Below, in pieces: positions 23,798 to 31,324 of a DNA stretch of 38,922 nucleotides (position 1 is its first letter; every line of letters begins with the position of its first letter). Below the pieces are notes generated by a model. That model did not search any database, was not told the origin of the DNA, and saw only the letters and a program-made list of their open reading frames with translations. This DNA comes from a virus. The position numbers and the translations under genes were made by a program. The stretch covers positions 1-38,922 of the IMG/VR virus record IMGVR_UViG_3300031746_001387. One strand, written 5' to 3'.

Positions 23798-24359
23798 TTG
23801 CCGCTCCTTGTTTGATTTCCGGGACTACTATCGCTTCGCGGCCACCACCAGTACTGTGCATCTTACTCACTAGTGGAGACACGTCGTCGAATGAGTCCCG
23901 GATTTCCTTGACTTCACGCTCTTCCTGTACCCTCAACGTATCCTCCGAGCGCTGTTTAATCTTACTCATCGGGTCAGGATACAGTGATAATTGCGCTACA
24001 ATCGTTACTACTTCTTCATTCAGTGGAAGGAACTGACCTTCCGGCCCTTTCAGTACGAAGATCGGTTCGTATACCCCACCATGTGAATCTGGCAGCTCTT
24101 GTAAAACCACTGCACTCGTAGGGAACCAACGTTCCAATACCCAACGCGATTTAACGTAAGGGTACTTTGGAACCTCCTTCACGCCTTGTACTGTGCGGAC
24201 ATATACCTTACCGTAATGCTCTTCGAACGTACCACGTCGTATCTCGGTCTCATCATCACTCCAAACGACGCGGAATAAGGGGCGTCTGGATGGGTTTGAA
24301 CCGAGACGCTCCAGCGCCTTGTTCACAGCGGCCTTACCAGTTGGTGCAGGCACACTCAT
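23784..24359 (-). CDS. Hypothetical protein downstream of the capsid gene, 191 aa
   Basis: The N-terminal part has strands (FRVVWSDDETEIRRGTFEEH) and the C-terminal third is charged and helical (KIKQRSEDTLRVQEEREVKE) with a flexible end. It is the first gene after the capsid gene and the hairpins at 24369-24430. The 15 bases before its ATG contain no Shine-Dalgarno sequence; the nearest GGGAGG runs lie inside the hairpin stem. A structural or assembly role is likely from position alone. Confidence 0.6.
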   Translation of the reverse strand: MSVPAPTGKAAVNKALERLGSNPSRRPLFRVVWSDDETEIRRGTFEEHYGKVYVRTVQGVKEVPKYPYVKSRWVLERWFPTSAVVLQELPDSHGGVYEPIFVLKGPEGQFLPLNEEVVTIVAQLSLYPDPMSKIKQRSEDTLRVQEEREVKEIRDSFDDVSPLVSKMHSTGGGREAIVVPEIKQGAANGRT

Positions 24360-24368
24360 AGTATTCGT

Positions 24369-24430
24369 GGGGAGGGAGCGGCGAGTCTCCCTCCCCCCTT
24401 CACGTCAAGCTACTTGCGGCATCAGTAGCT
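24369..24430 (-). terminator. Tandem hairpins after the major capsid gene
   Basis: Read on the - strand after the capsid stop there is first a 7-bp perfect stem (24424-24430 with 24408-24414) and then a very stable 10-bp G/C stem (24387-24396 with 24369-24378, eight-base loop). No T-run follows, so a textbook intrinsic terminator is not certain. The position matches the T-phi terminator after T7 gene 10, and partial termination or mRNA 3'-end protection to boost capsid output is plausible. Confidence 0.5.
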
Positions 24431-24438
24431 CAACGGAC

Positions 24439-25698
24439 TTAGTACCCAGACGGCACAGCAAGTCCGTAGATGTACGAACCGGCCGCCGGGTTGTTCATGA
24501 AGATGTCGAACGCAGCAACATAGTAGAATATGTTGCTACATGCGACACCACCAGAAGCACCACGAATCTCGAAGATTCGCTTGCCGTCCTCCGGTGCAGT
24601 GTAGAACGAAGCTTCGTGCATGACCGCACGACCCCAGACATTGAGGTCGATGAAGTCGATGCGCGTCTTGTCCCAGGAGAAGGACTTCTTCAGCGGAGCA
24701 CCCGCGATCTGTTTTGGCCCACCGAAGTACAGGTCGAGTCCTTTGTTCCCACCCGTGGTGTTGATCTGGGTGACCAACATGCCCAACTGCTCATAGGCTT
24801 GCTCTTGACACGGGTGGCACCACGCTTGGACTTTGCTTGTGTTCTCCAAGCCGACGCGGTCACCGATCTTGTTGATGGCGAGGCGAGGCAATGGAAGAGT
24901 CAGGGCTGAACCGCCGGCGTTTACAGCATTGGCACGGATTTCTGGGGTCGTGGCGCGGGGGAAACCTAGCCAGTATCCAGTTGATGCGTTGCTGTTGTGG
25001 TACGGGACGCCCTTGATCGAAGCGGGCGCTGTACCGTCCAGACCCGAAACGACGATCTTGTCAGTTGGAGCCGCCCCAGCCACAGCAAGCACTTGAATCG
25101 TTTTGTTGGCGTGGTCGTAGACCAGAATCGGTCGTTCCGCGCCGGTTGTCCGGTTAGTGGTAAGAGCGGCATTGTACACGTTGATGTACTGACCGAAACG
25201 GAGCAAACGGGTTCCGAAGCCGTCAGTCGTTAACGTGTATGTGTCGTTGGTCGCAGCGGCGACTGTGGTGATCGTGCCGAGGACACCGTTACCGGCCGTC
25301 ATGCAAAGTGAATCGCAGTGACGGCGAAATTCCGCCATGCCCTTGGCGAGCAGGTTGCGGAAGTTGTTGAGGACTGCTTTCCGACGGTCGTCGGTGACCC
25401 AGTGTGCGAGCGTGGTGAACTCGAAACCAATCTTGAGGAAGGCCGGCGTGATCGTGGCCTTGTCGAAGACCGGGCCGGTACCACGCCCCAGGTCGCCACC
25501 ATCGGGGTCGAAGTGACCGAAATTGCCTCCTGGACGGAGTTCCAGCGGGATACGCATGTCCCGTTTCGACACGATCTCAACTGGTCTCCGCTCCACTTCA
25601 CGGTAAAACGTGCCTTCACGGTCGAATAGCGTGGGCACAGTTGGCAGGACTCGTTCCAATTCCAGACCGAGTACCTGCGCTTCAGCTTGGGCTGCCAT
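24439..25698 (-). CDS. Major capsid protein (HK97-fold likely), 419 aa
   Basis: Size, the position right after a scaffold-like gene, and the sequence pattern fit a podovirus major capsid protein. There is an N-terminal helical arm (LELERVLPTVPTLFDREGTF), then a region rich in beta strands and Gly/Asn/Thr loops, then hydrophobic aromatic strands near the end (CSNIFYYVAAFDIFMNN). No enzyme motif is present. It starts 4 bases after the scaffold stop, with GGAGTAACCAC before the ATG, and is followed by stable hairpins. The HK97 fold is inferred, not directly visible. Confidence 0.75.
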   Translation of the reverse strand: MAAQAEAQVLGLELERVLPTVPTLFDREGTFYREVERRPVEIVSKRDMRIPLELRPGGNFGHFDPDGGDLGRGTGPVFDKATITPAFLKIGFEFTTLAHWVTDDRRKAVLNNFRNLLAKGMAEFRRHCDSLCMTAGNGVLGTITTVAAATNDTYTLTTDGFGTRLLRFGQYINVYNAALTTNRTTGAERPILVYDHANKTIQVLAVAGAAPTDKIVVSGLDGTAPASIKGVPYHNSNASTGYWLGFPRATTPEIRANAVNAGGSALTLPLPRLAINKIGDRVGLENTSKVQAWCHPCQEQAYEQLGMLVTQINTTGGNKGLDLYFGGPKQIAGAPLKKSFSWDKTRIDFIDLNVWGRAVMHEASFYTAPEDGKRIFEIRGASGGVACSNIFYYVAAFDIFMNNPAAGSYIYGLAVPSGY

Positions 25699-25702
25699 GT
25701 GG

Positions 25703-26941
25703 TTACTCCTTTTTAAGCGTCACTCTGCCTTCAAGCATGTCCAGGTCCGATGTCTTGGACCAGTCCACTTTGTTGGCATCGACCGGACGAGTAATGCGCT
25801 CCCCACGTCCTGTGGAGGCTGCACCCTCAACCGGATCGGTTTTGCCTGGACCGGGTTTACGAGTACTCTCCTTACCACCCATAACACCCGATCTCACCTT
25901 GGTGCGAACGGCAGGCATCACCGCTTTGGCACGTGCCAGGTACGCGGAGACCAAGCTGGCTTTCCATCTGCGGTTGAATCCATCCTGCTTTGTTTTGGCC
26001 CAGATAGAATCCATAAGCGCTGTATGACTGGGGTCGTCATGCAACGCGGTTTGAACCTGTTTCAAGATGCGTTCGACCATCATCTCGCGTAAATCCTCTC
26101 CATACGCATTGTCAGGGTCGAGTCCATCCAGAATCAAACCGCGTAACTTCTCGGTGCCATCGCCGATGACATCTTCGAGTAACGTGTTGAAGCGCTCGTT
26201 GAGCACAGCGGTTTCCGTCGTCACGGTTGACTCCGCCGGTGGGGCTTCACGCTTCTTGATCGTAGTTTTAGCTCCCGTCGCTACCTCGGCGTCACCGAAA
26301 ATGTACTGTGCGATATGAAGCGCGGCGTTCTCCAAGTTCTTGTTGCCACTACGCTGCGCTTCCAAGTGTACGGTGCGGAGCAAACCTTCCACGACAGGAG
26401 TGGTCGCTTCGTAGTACAAGTTGGCGTCGGCCTTATGCAATGTAGGGAGGAAATTAGCCGCTAACAAGCCGAGTGAAGCCTCACCACCTTCCTTCACCGC
26501 TGCCAGGAATTGACCCAGGTCTTCCGGTTTCCCGGAGGTTACCAGCGTTTCGAGGTGGGTAAAATCCTTCAGCGTCTCACCAGCTACACGAGCGTCCTCA
26601 ACTGTTGGGAATACCTCCGTATAGGCCGCCTCACGTCCGAACATATGACGGACGTCCGGGAAATCCTTGAAGAACTTCGGATACTTCTCTTGAACTTCCC
26701 TGATTGACGGACGATTGAGTAGTGGAGCGTCGTCAGGATGAGCTTCAACTACCTCTTCGACTACTTCCTTCTCCTCCCCTTCCTCACCTTCCTTCTTGGG
26801 AGGAACTTCCTTCGAAGGAGGTTCGACCTTCTTCTCCACTACTGGAGTCACTTCCGTTTCTAACAATGCGACGTCTTCTGCTATGTCACCTGACACCGCA
26901 TTAGGCGTTCTGACTGGTGCTATTGCCGCTGTGCTACCCAT
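25703..26941 (-). CDS. Capsid assembly scaffold-like protein, 412 aa
   Basis: The protein is acidic and helical. Residues about 30-70 are a Lys/Glu/Pro-rich low-complexity stretch (KKEGEEGEEKEVVEEVVE). Long helices with few aromatics follow and the C-terminus is basic (VTLKKE after a Gly/Pro/Lys-rich linker). These are usual features of scaffolding proteins, whose basic end touches the capsid protein. It lies immediately before the capsid gene. No protease motif is visible, so scaffold removal would need another mechanism. Confidence 0.7.
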   Translation of the reverse strand: MGSTAAIAPVRTPNAVSGDIAEDVALLETEVTPVVEKKVEPPSKEVPPKKEGEEGEEKEVVEEVVEAHPDDAPLLNRPSIREVQEKYPKFFKDFPDVRHMFGREAAYTEVFPTVEDARVAGETLKDFTHLETLVTSGKPEDLGQFLAAVKEGGEASLGLLAANFLPTLHKADANLYYEATTPVVEGLLRTVHLEAQRSGNKNLENAALHIAQYIFGDAEVATGAKTTIKKREAPPAESTVTTETAVLNERFNTLLEDVIGDGTEKLRGLILDGLDPDNAYGEDLREMMVERILKQVQTALHDDPSHTALMDSIWAKTKQDGFNRRWKASLVSAYLARAKAVMPAVRTKVRSGVMGGKESTRKPGPGKTDPVEGAASTGRGERITRPVDANKVDWSKTSDLDMLEGRVTLKKE

Positions 26942-26942
26942 G

Positions 26943-27110
26943 TCACTCCTCCTCCATTTGCTTGCAACCTACTGCACGACCCCACAGTAAGTCCACCTTC
27001 GTTTCGAGCACGGAGAGTCGACTCACTATCTTGCTGTACGCCGCGAAACCCAGAGCGATCAGGACTATGAGCTGAATTGCAAGCTGAATAACGTTGTTCG
27101 AAGATGGCAT
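26943..27110 (-). CDS. Small single-pass membrane protein, 55 aa
   Basis: ATG at 27110 follows TTAGGAGTGA. One hydrophobic segment (VIQLAIQLIVLIALGFAAY) is followed by a short coiled-coil (IVSRLSVLETKVDLLWG) and an acidic end. The layout resembles XhlA-type or other small phage membrane proteins. It sits between the periplasmic LTxxQ gene and the scaffold gene. A role in lysis, membrane contact or virion assembly is possible. Confidence 0.6.
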   Translation of the reverse strand: MPSSNNVIQLAIQLIVLIALGFAAYSKIVSRLSVLETKVDLLWGRAVGCKQMEEE

Positions 27111-27172
27111 TACTTCACTCCTAACTGGTACTCATATGTTCTCAATCGCGACAACCTGCGCCGTGGTCTCGT

Positions 27173-27553
27173 CTAAAATCCCAATCGCACCAGTAGTACG
27201 TCCCGCTGCGCTGGAGTTAGCAGTTGCCACACGTCGCGCCGGAACTGTACCCGAATCTGTTTGTCCTCAGCCGCCAGCCTTCGGACTTGACGAGACAGTG
27301 TGCCGATCCGGGACAGATCGGGGCTTGTGGCGTCCAGTAGAACATCAAGTTCATTAACTGCGGCAGCCATCTGCGATTGCAATCCGGCAGTCGCCGAGAG
27401 ACGGGTCTGGGCTAGCCTGTTTACCGCGTCCAGTTGCGAAACGGTAAGGGTCACATCGGACAAAGCCCCCAATGCCACCGTATCGGCGTGTTGTGCGAAG
27501 ATCACGGACGCCATCGCAAGAGACAGAACAAGAACGATCAAAAGGCGCTTCAT
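27173..27553 (-). CDS. Secreted Spy/CpxP-like (LTxxQ) periplasmic protein, 126 aa
   Basis: MKRLLIVLVLSLAMASVIFA is a textbook Sec signal peptide, with cleavage likely after A20. The mature part is all-helical and carries two LTxxQ motifs (L36-TVS-Q40 and L112-TPA-Q116), the hallmark of the Spy/CpxP family of periplasmic chaperones and stress sensors. The start at 27553 is chosen because GGGGGT sits just upstream and because it gives the signal peptide; a longer reading to 27685 runs into the fibre gene. It lies 8 bases after the fibre stop. A periplasmic helper for the secreted fibre is my inference. Confidence 0.7.
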   Translation of the reverse strand: MKRLLIVLVLSLAMASVIFAQHADTVALGALSDVTLTVSQLDAVNRLAQTRLSATAGLQSQMAAAVNELDVLLDATSPDLSRIGTLSRQVRRLAAEDKQIRVQFRRDVWQLLTPAQRDVLLVRLGF

Positions 27554-27561
27554 GTTACCCC

Positions 27562-30500
27562 CTATTGGCAGATGTAACCAAACGTCTGTGCAGTCATGGT
27601 CGTTGCCTGCACAATCAGCGTACCAACAGCCGTGGTCCAGTTCAACCCCGCGACAGCAACCGCATTGTCTCCATACACCGCGCAACTGGGCCGCACGGCA
27701 TACGCAATGTTGAATGTCATCGTGCAGGATGTCAGTGCACCGCCGCCGGTGGTGAAGAATCCTCGGTGGTCGGTCGATCCCGCTTCCATCGCGGGAGTGC
27801 CAGTGCCGCAGGCTGATAGCGTGGGCACCGCCGCTTGGGTCGTTATAACGTGGCCGCGCAACAGGGTCTCGGTAATAGTACTCGGTCCCAAGACCGCCTG
27901 ATTAGCCTTTGTAGGGTTCGCATCTACGCCGATGGCAATAGAGTTGCTGGTGTCCGTGGAATTGTTCAGTGTGCCCGTAAACGCCGCAGCGGGGAACGCG
28001 ATTCCGCTTAGCGTAAGTACGTCTGCCGAGGTGACGGTGAACTGATAAATCGTATTGTGGACCAAGCCCACAGGCGGTGTACCGCCAGTCAATAAGTACC
28101 GCACGTTCACTTTGCCGCCCGGAGTGCCGAAACCGTGTGCGACATAAGTAATTGTATTTGCCGCTGTGATGCTGGCTTCGGTGATGTTCTTGAGGCTTCC
28201 TGCGTCGTCGGGAAAATAGATGGAACTTTGGTAGCCAATCCTAACAGTATTAGGCCAGTTGTTGCTTCGGCCTCCGCTGTATCCCATGGCCGTCTGGTAG
28301 GCTCCGGTGTTGTACTGGCCTGCGTAGACGCCTATGACCATCTGGTTGGCTCCGGTGTTGGAGTTGCCTGCGCTGTATCCCATGGCTACCTGGTTGGCTC
28401 CAGTGTTGGAGGCGCCTGCGTAGGCGCCTATGGCCATCTGGTTGGCTCCGGTGTTGGACTGGCCTGCGGCGTTGCCCGTAGCTGTCTGGTTGGCTCCGGT
28501 GTTGCCGTAGCCTGCGGCGTTGCCCGTAGCTGTTTGGTCGGCTCCGGTGTTGGACTGGCCTGCGGCGTTGCCCGTGGCTGTTTGGTTGGCTCCGCTGTTA
28601 GAGACGCCTGCGTTGACACCCCAGGCCGTAGACCCCGCCGCGGCCAGAGAACCGCCCGGCACACCCATCACGGTAATATCCACGCGGCCGGTCTGCGTAG
28701 CGTGCGTAGCATTCGGGAAACTGGCCTGAAACCTCCCCGCCTCCTCGATATTCCCGCTGGCGTCTTCGGCGTACAGAACAAGGGCGGTGCCAATGCCGTT
28801 ACCGGCGGTGCCGGTGGTGCTTCGAGTCAATTTCAGAACGTCAAGGATGGTGTTCGTTGTTGCTGAATCAATGGTGCCGGCAAAAGGCGCGGTTGCGTCC
28901 GCTGCCTGTCCACCACCAAGACGAGCAAATTGCGGTGTGAGCGTTGTCCCAAGGTCCCCTGCAACGATTGACGTGCAGGTGCTCGTTGGCGCACTATCAC
29001 CAGCCAAAGTAAAGCCAGTGACAAATTGATTGGTACAGGCTGTCGGCGTGCCCACGCCAGAAGCCGCAAGTGTCGAAGCCGCGTATACCGCCGGCGTCGC
29101 ACCATTCGACTTTGGATAAGTGCCTGCGCCTGCCGCCGCCAAACTTGCACCGAGACCGCCGTAGGTGGTACCCAATGCTGGTCCAGTCAGTTGAACGGCG
29201 CCCGAAGACAGCACCCTGATGCCAGTCGTTCCCCCACCGGTAATCAGGCCAGCCAGAATCAGGTTCCCGCCCTGGACTTCCTTCAGACTGGCGGATTCAA
29301 TAGTGAACGAGCCACTGGAAACACTCGCTACCGCGATCACGCACGGAAGTGGGGTAGTCTTAGACTTGAAAGTGATCGTGTGGCTACCCGCCCCAAGTGG
29401 GAGGTACGCAACCGCAGCGGCACAAGCGGTTGTGACCGTCATTATGCCGCCAACCTGGGTGGGGGCGGCGGAAATTACGTAGGTAAGTTGATACCCACGA
29501 TTGGCAACCATAGCCACTGCGGGAACCGCCTGGGTAAGGTTTCCAGCCCCCGTTGCGGCGTAGGTATAACGGGCAAATGTCCCCACCACTGCAAACTCAG
29601 AATTGACAGTCCACGCAACGTTGGAGAAGTCTGCCGGAGCCGTAAAGGATTCCGTGCCAAGCACAGACGGATCGGCAACTTCGATGTTGCCGCCCCATAC
29701 ATCGACTTTCTGGCCTGGAATGGCGCTGCCAGCCCGCGCGCTCGTCCCAAGACCCGCATAGCCGGTCGTGTCGATGAACAACGCGGAACGGTTCGGCGTG
29801 GCGGCTGCTCCAGCAAAGAAGTCTAGCGTGCGCCCCTGAACCACGGCGTCCACATAATCGGACGCTGCATCATTCACAAAGCCCACACCCACCATGCTTA
29901 TGGCATAATCCACGACGGTCATGTTCGCCCCACCGCCGGTGGTGCTGGTGTGTATCATGGCCGGGTATACAGCGTGCGCCGGAATCCCGATGCCGACGCG
30001 CAGAAACTGCGGGGTGTTCGTGGTGCCAAGTTGCGTAGTGGAAATCGTGCCCGACAGGTCCGTAAACGCGGGCTGTGCTTTGCTCACCACGCCCAGCGTC
30101 GAAATGGCCGTCAGGAAATTGTTTGCGGCTCCGGCATCGGGCTGCACGGCGACACTGTCTGCGTTTGGTAAGGTGAAGGTCCTGTCAACCGTAGGGTCGG
30201 TAATGGTGAGGACCGTCTTAAAAGTGCCCGCAGTGGCGCCGTCAAACCAGAAAGGCGTTGCGCCAAGCCATGTTTTGACCCCGGTGAGCGTTTGAGTGCC
30301 GGTCGTAACCGCGCCGCGCGCCGTTGCCGAGGCGTCGGGTAGGTGGAACGTGGCGGTATTCGCCGCATGGGCAATGTTGAAGTCGGTGCCCGTGGTGCCT
30401 ACCGTCAGCGCCTTGTACTCGTTCGCCGTGCCGGCCGCATTCATCCCCACCACCGTGTTGGCCGCCCCGAGCGCCAAGGGAGTCGGGGTCGCTCCTGCAC

Positions 30501-30987
30501 CGCCGCCCACTATCAAGGTGTTAGCAGTGAGTAGAACACTGCTCGCCAGTGTAGTGGGCGAAATAAAACCCAGTACACCACCTGATACCCCGGTTGCAGG
30601 AAATGCGAAGCGTGACCAGGCATGTATGCTGAAGCACGACGTCAACGCAACAGTAGGCGACGTACCTGCGGTCAATACGCTCAGATTCGCATACCAGTAA
30701 CGATACGCCCCAGAGGCTGAACCCATGTCCACCCCAGTCGTACTCGTCACGGCAGTGACCTTAGTGAACGGTGTCTGAGTTGCAGGAAGTTCGTTGCCAG
30801 CTTCAATCGAAATAGTTACACCAGTCGGCGTGCCTGTGGTGTAATAGCTGAAATTGCCGGCAACAAATTCCTTGGTCGTGTCGGCCAGGAGAACGACTCG
30901 ACTGACCTTGGCAATTGTAGTCGTCCGGCACGTCTGCGCGTAGCACGGCAAGGCGAGTACGAGTAACGCGAACACGAGTTTACGCAT
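27562..30987 (-). CDS. Tail-fibre-like protein with N-terminal Sec signal peptide, 1141 aa
   Basis: MRKLVFALLVLALPCYA before QTC forms a clear signal peptide. Next come beta-rich regions with fibre patterns (FHLPDASATARGAVTTGTQT, LPNADSVAVQPDAGAANNFL). A carbohydrate-binding-like part follows near 450-570, then seven 16-residue repeats (797-908), then a C-terminal beta region with SIAIGVDANPTKANQAVLG. Tailed-phage fibres normally lack export signals, so this is unusual. By eye the gene is more GC-rich than its neighbours, which hints at transfer. Its ATG lies inside the end of the previous gene with GGAGTG upstream, so translation is coupled. It could be a virion fibre or a protein exported to the host surface. 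Confidence 0.75.
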   Translation of the reverse strand: MRKLVFALLVLALPCYAQTCRTTTIAKVSRVVLLADTTKEFVAGNFSYYTTGTPTGVTISIEAGNELPATQTPFTKVTAVTSTTGVDMGSASGAYRYWYANLSVLTAGTSPTVALTSCFSIHAWSRFAFPATGVSGGVLGFISPTTLASSVLLTANTLIVGGGAGATPTPLALGAANTVVGMNAAGTANEYKALTVGTTGTDFNIAHAANTATFHLPDASATARGAVTTGTQTLTGVKTWLGATPFWFDGATAGTFKTVLTITDPTVDRTFTLPNADSVAVQPDAGAANNFLTAISTLGVVSKAQPAFTDLSGTISTTQLGTTNTPQFLRVGIGIPAHAVYPAMIHTSTTGGGANMTVVDYAISMVGVGFVNDAASDYVDAVVQGRTLDFFAGAAATPNRSALFIDTTGYAGLGTSARAGSAIPGQKVDVWGGNIEVADPSVLGTESFTAPADFSNVAWTVNSEFAVVGTFARYTYAATGAGNLTQAVPAVAMVANRGYQLTYVISAAPTQVGGIMTVTTACAAAVAYLPLGAGSHTITFKSKTTPLPCVIAVASVSSGSFTIESASLKEVQGGNLILAGLITGGGTTGIRVLSSGAVQLTGPALGTTYGGLGASLAAAGAGTYPKSNGATPAVYAASTLAASGVGTPTACTNQFVTGFTLAGDSAPTSTCTSIVAGDLGTTLTPQFARLGGGQAADATAPFAGTIDSATTNTILDVLKLTRSTTGTAGNGIGTALVLYAEDASGNIEEAGRFQASFPNATHATQTGRVDITVMGVPGGSLAAAGSTAWGVNAGVSNSGANQTATGNAAGQSNTGADQTATGNAAGYGNTGANQTATGNAAGQSNTGANQMAIGAYAGASNTGANQVAMGYSAGNSNTGANQMVIGVYAGQYNTGAYQTAMGYSGGRSNNWPNTVRIGYQSSIYFPDDAGSLKNITEASITAANTITYVAHGFGTPGGKVNVRYLLTGGTPPVGLVHNTIYQFTVTSADVLTLSGIAFPAAAFTGTLNNSTDTSNSIAIGVDANPTKANQAVLGPSTITETLLRGHVITTQAAVPTLSACGTGTPAMEAGSTDHRGFFTTGGGALTSCTMTFNIAYAVRPSCAVYGDNAVAVAGLNWTTAVGTLIVQATTMTAQTFGYICQ
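28264..28599 (-). repeat. Seven 48-bp tandem repeats coding a 16-residue beta-roll-like motif
   Basis: The anchor GCTCC(G/A)(G/C)TGTT recurs exactly every 48 bases on the + strand text (28301, 28349, 28397, 28445, 28493, 28541, 28589). In the protein this gives units such as NTGANQTATGNAAGQS, like the YadA/Hep_Hag head repeats that build trimeric beta-rolls. Repeats keep frame, and third-base changes show age. The array could expand or contract by recombination and so change fibre length. Confidence 0.85.
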
Positions 30988-31324
30988 TTTTCACTCCGAT
31001 GATGGTCACGGTGACAGTTCCCGTTCCGGTCAGTATCACGAGGTTGGCCCTGATCCAGCGAACGTACTGTTGTGAGATTTTCCCTGACGCGTTTCCAACA
31101 ACACTGGTGGAAGCAAGTGAGAACCAATCACCAGCGATAGCAGGATCGACATTGTTTCCCTCAATGTCGACCTGGAGAGCGGTGACGCTAGTATCCGCCA
31201 GGATAGCACTCCAGGCGAAGTCCTTGATGTCAGGCGGGACAGCGAAATATGTTCCGACTACAGCGGTAGCCGCTGCGTTCAATGAAACGACGGGATAACC
31301 CGTCATAAGTGCTTCAACTGGCAT
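30980..31324 (-). CDS. Small structural protein, 114 aa
   Basis: The protein is beta-rich with Ala/Val/Thr strands (YPVVSLNAAATAVVGTYFAV) and ends TGTVTVTIIGVKNA, like a small virion or head decoration protein. It starts 11 bases inside the portal gene's end and stops inside the fibre gene's first codons. There is no motif of enzymatic function. A head-surface or head-tail role is inferred from position and composition only. Confidence 0.55.
   Translation of the reverse strand: MPVEALMTGYPVVSLNAAATAVVGTYFAVPPDIKDFAWSAILADTSVTALQVDIEGNNVDPAIAGDWFSLASTSVVGNASGKISQQYVRWIRANLVILTGTGTVTVTIIGVKNA

Noticed and set aside
24319-24909. 196-codon + strand frame over the capsid gene end
   Set aside because: It crosses the post-capsid hairpins and opposes the capsid gene, with no ribosome site.
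27554-27685. Longer reading of the LTxxQ gene
   Set aside because: The extension overlaps the fibre C-terminus and would bury the signal peptide.
28264-28599. Possible CRISPR-like array
   Set aside because: Units are contiguous 48-bp in-frame coding repeats with no constant-repeat/variable-spacer alternation.
28135-28866. 243-codon + strand frame with GVACGVARSCLVGS-like repeats
   Set aside because: It is only the reverse reading of the 48-bp repeats in the fibre gene.
29026-29826. 266-codon + strand frame opposite the fibre gene
   Set aside because: Arg/Ser/Cys-rich composition without domains is typical of the antisense of a GC-rich coding region; the fibre is on the other strand.
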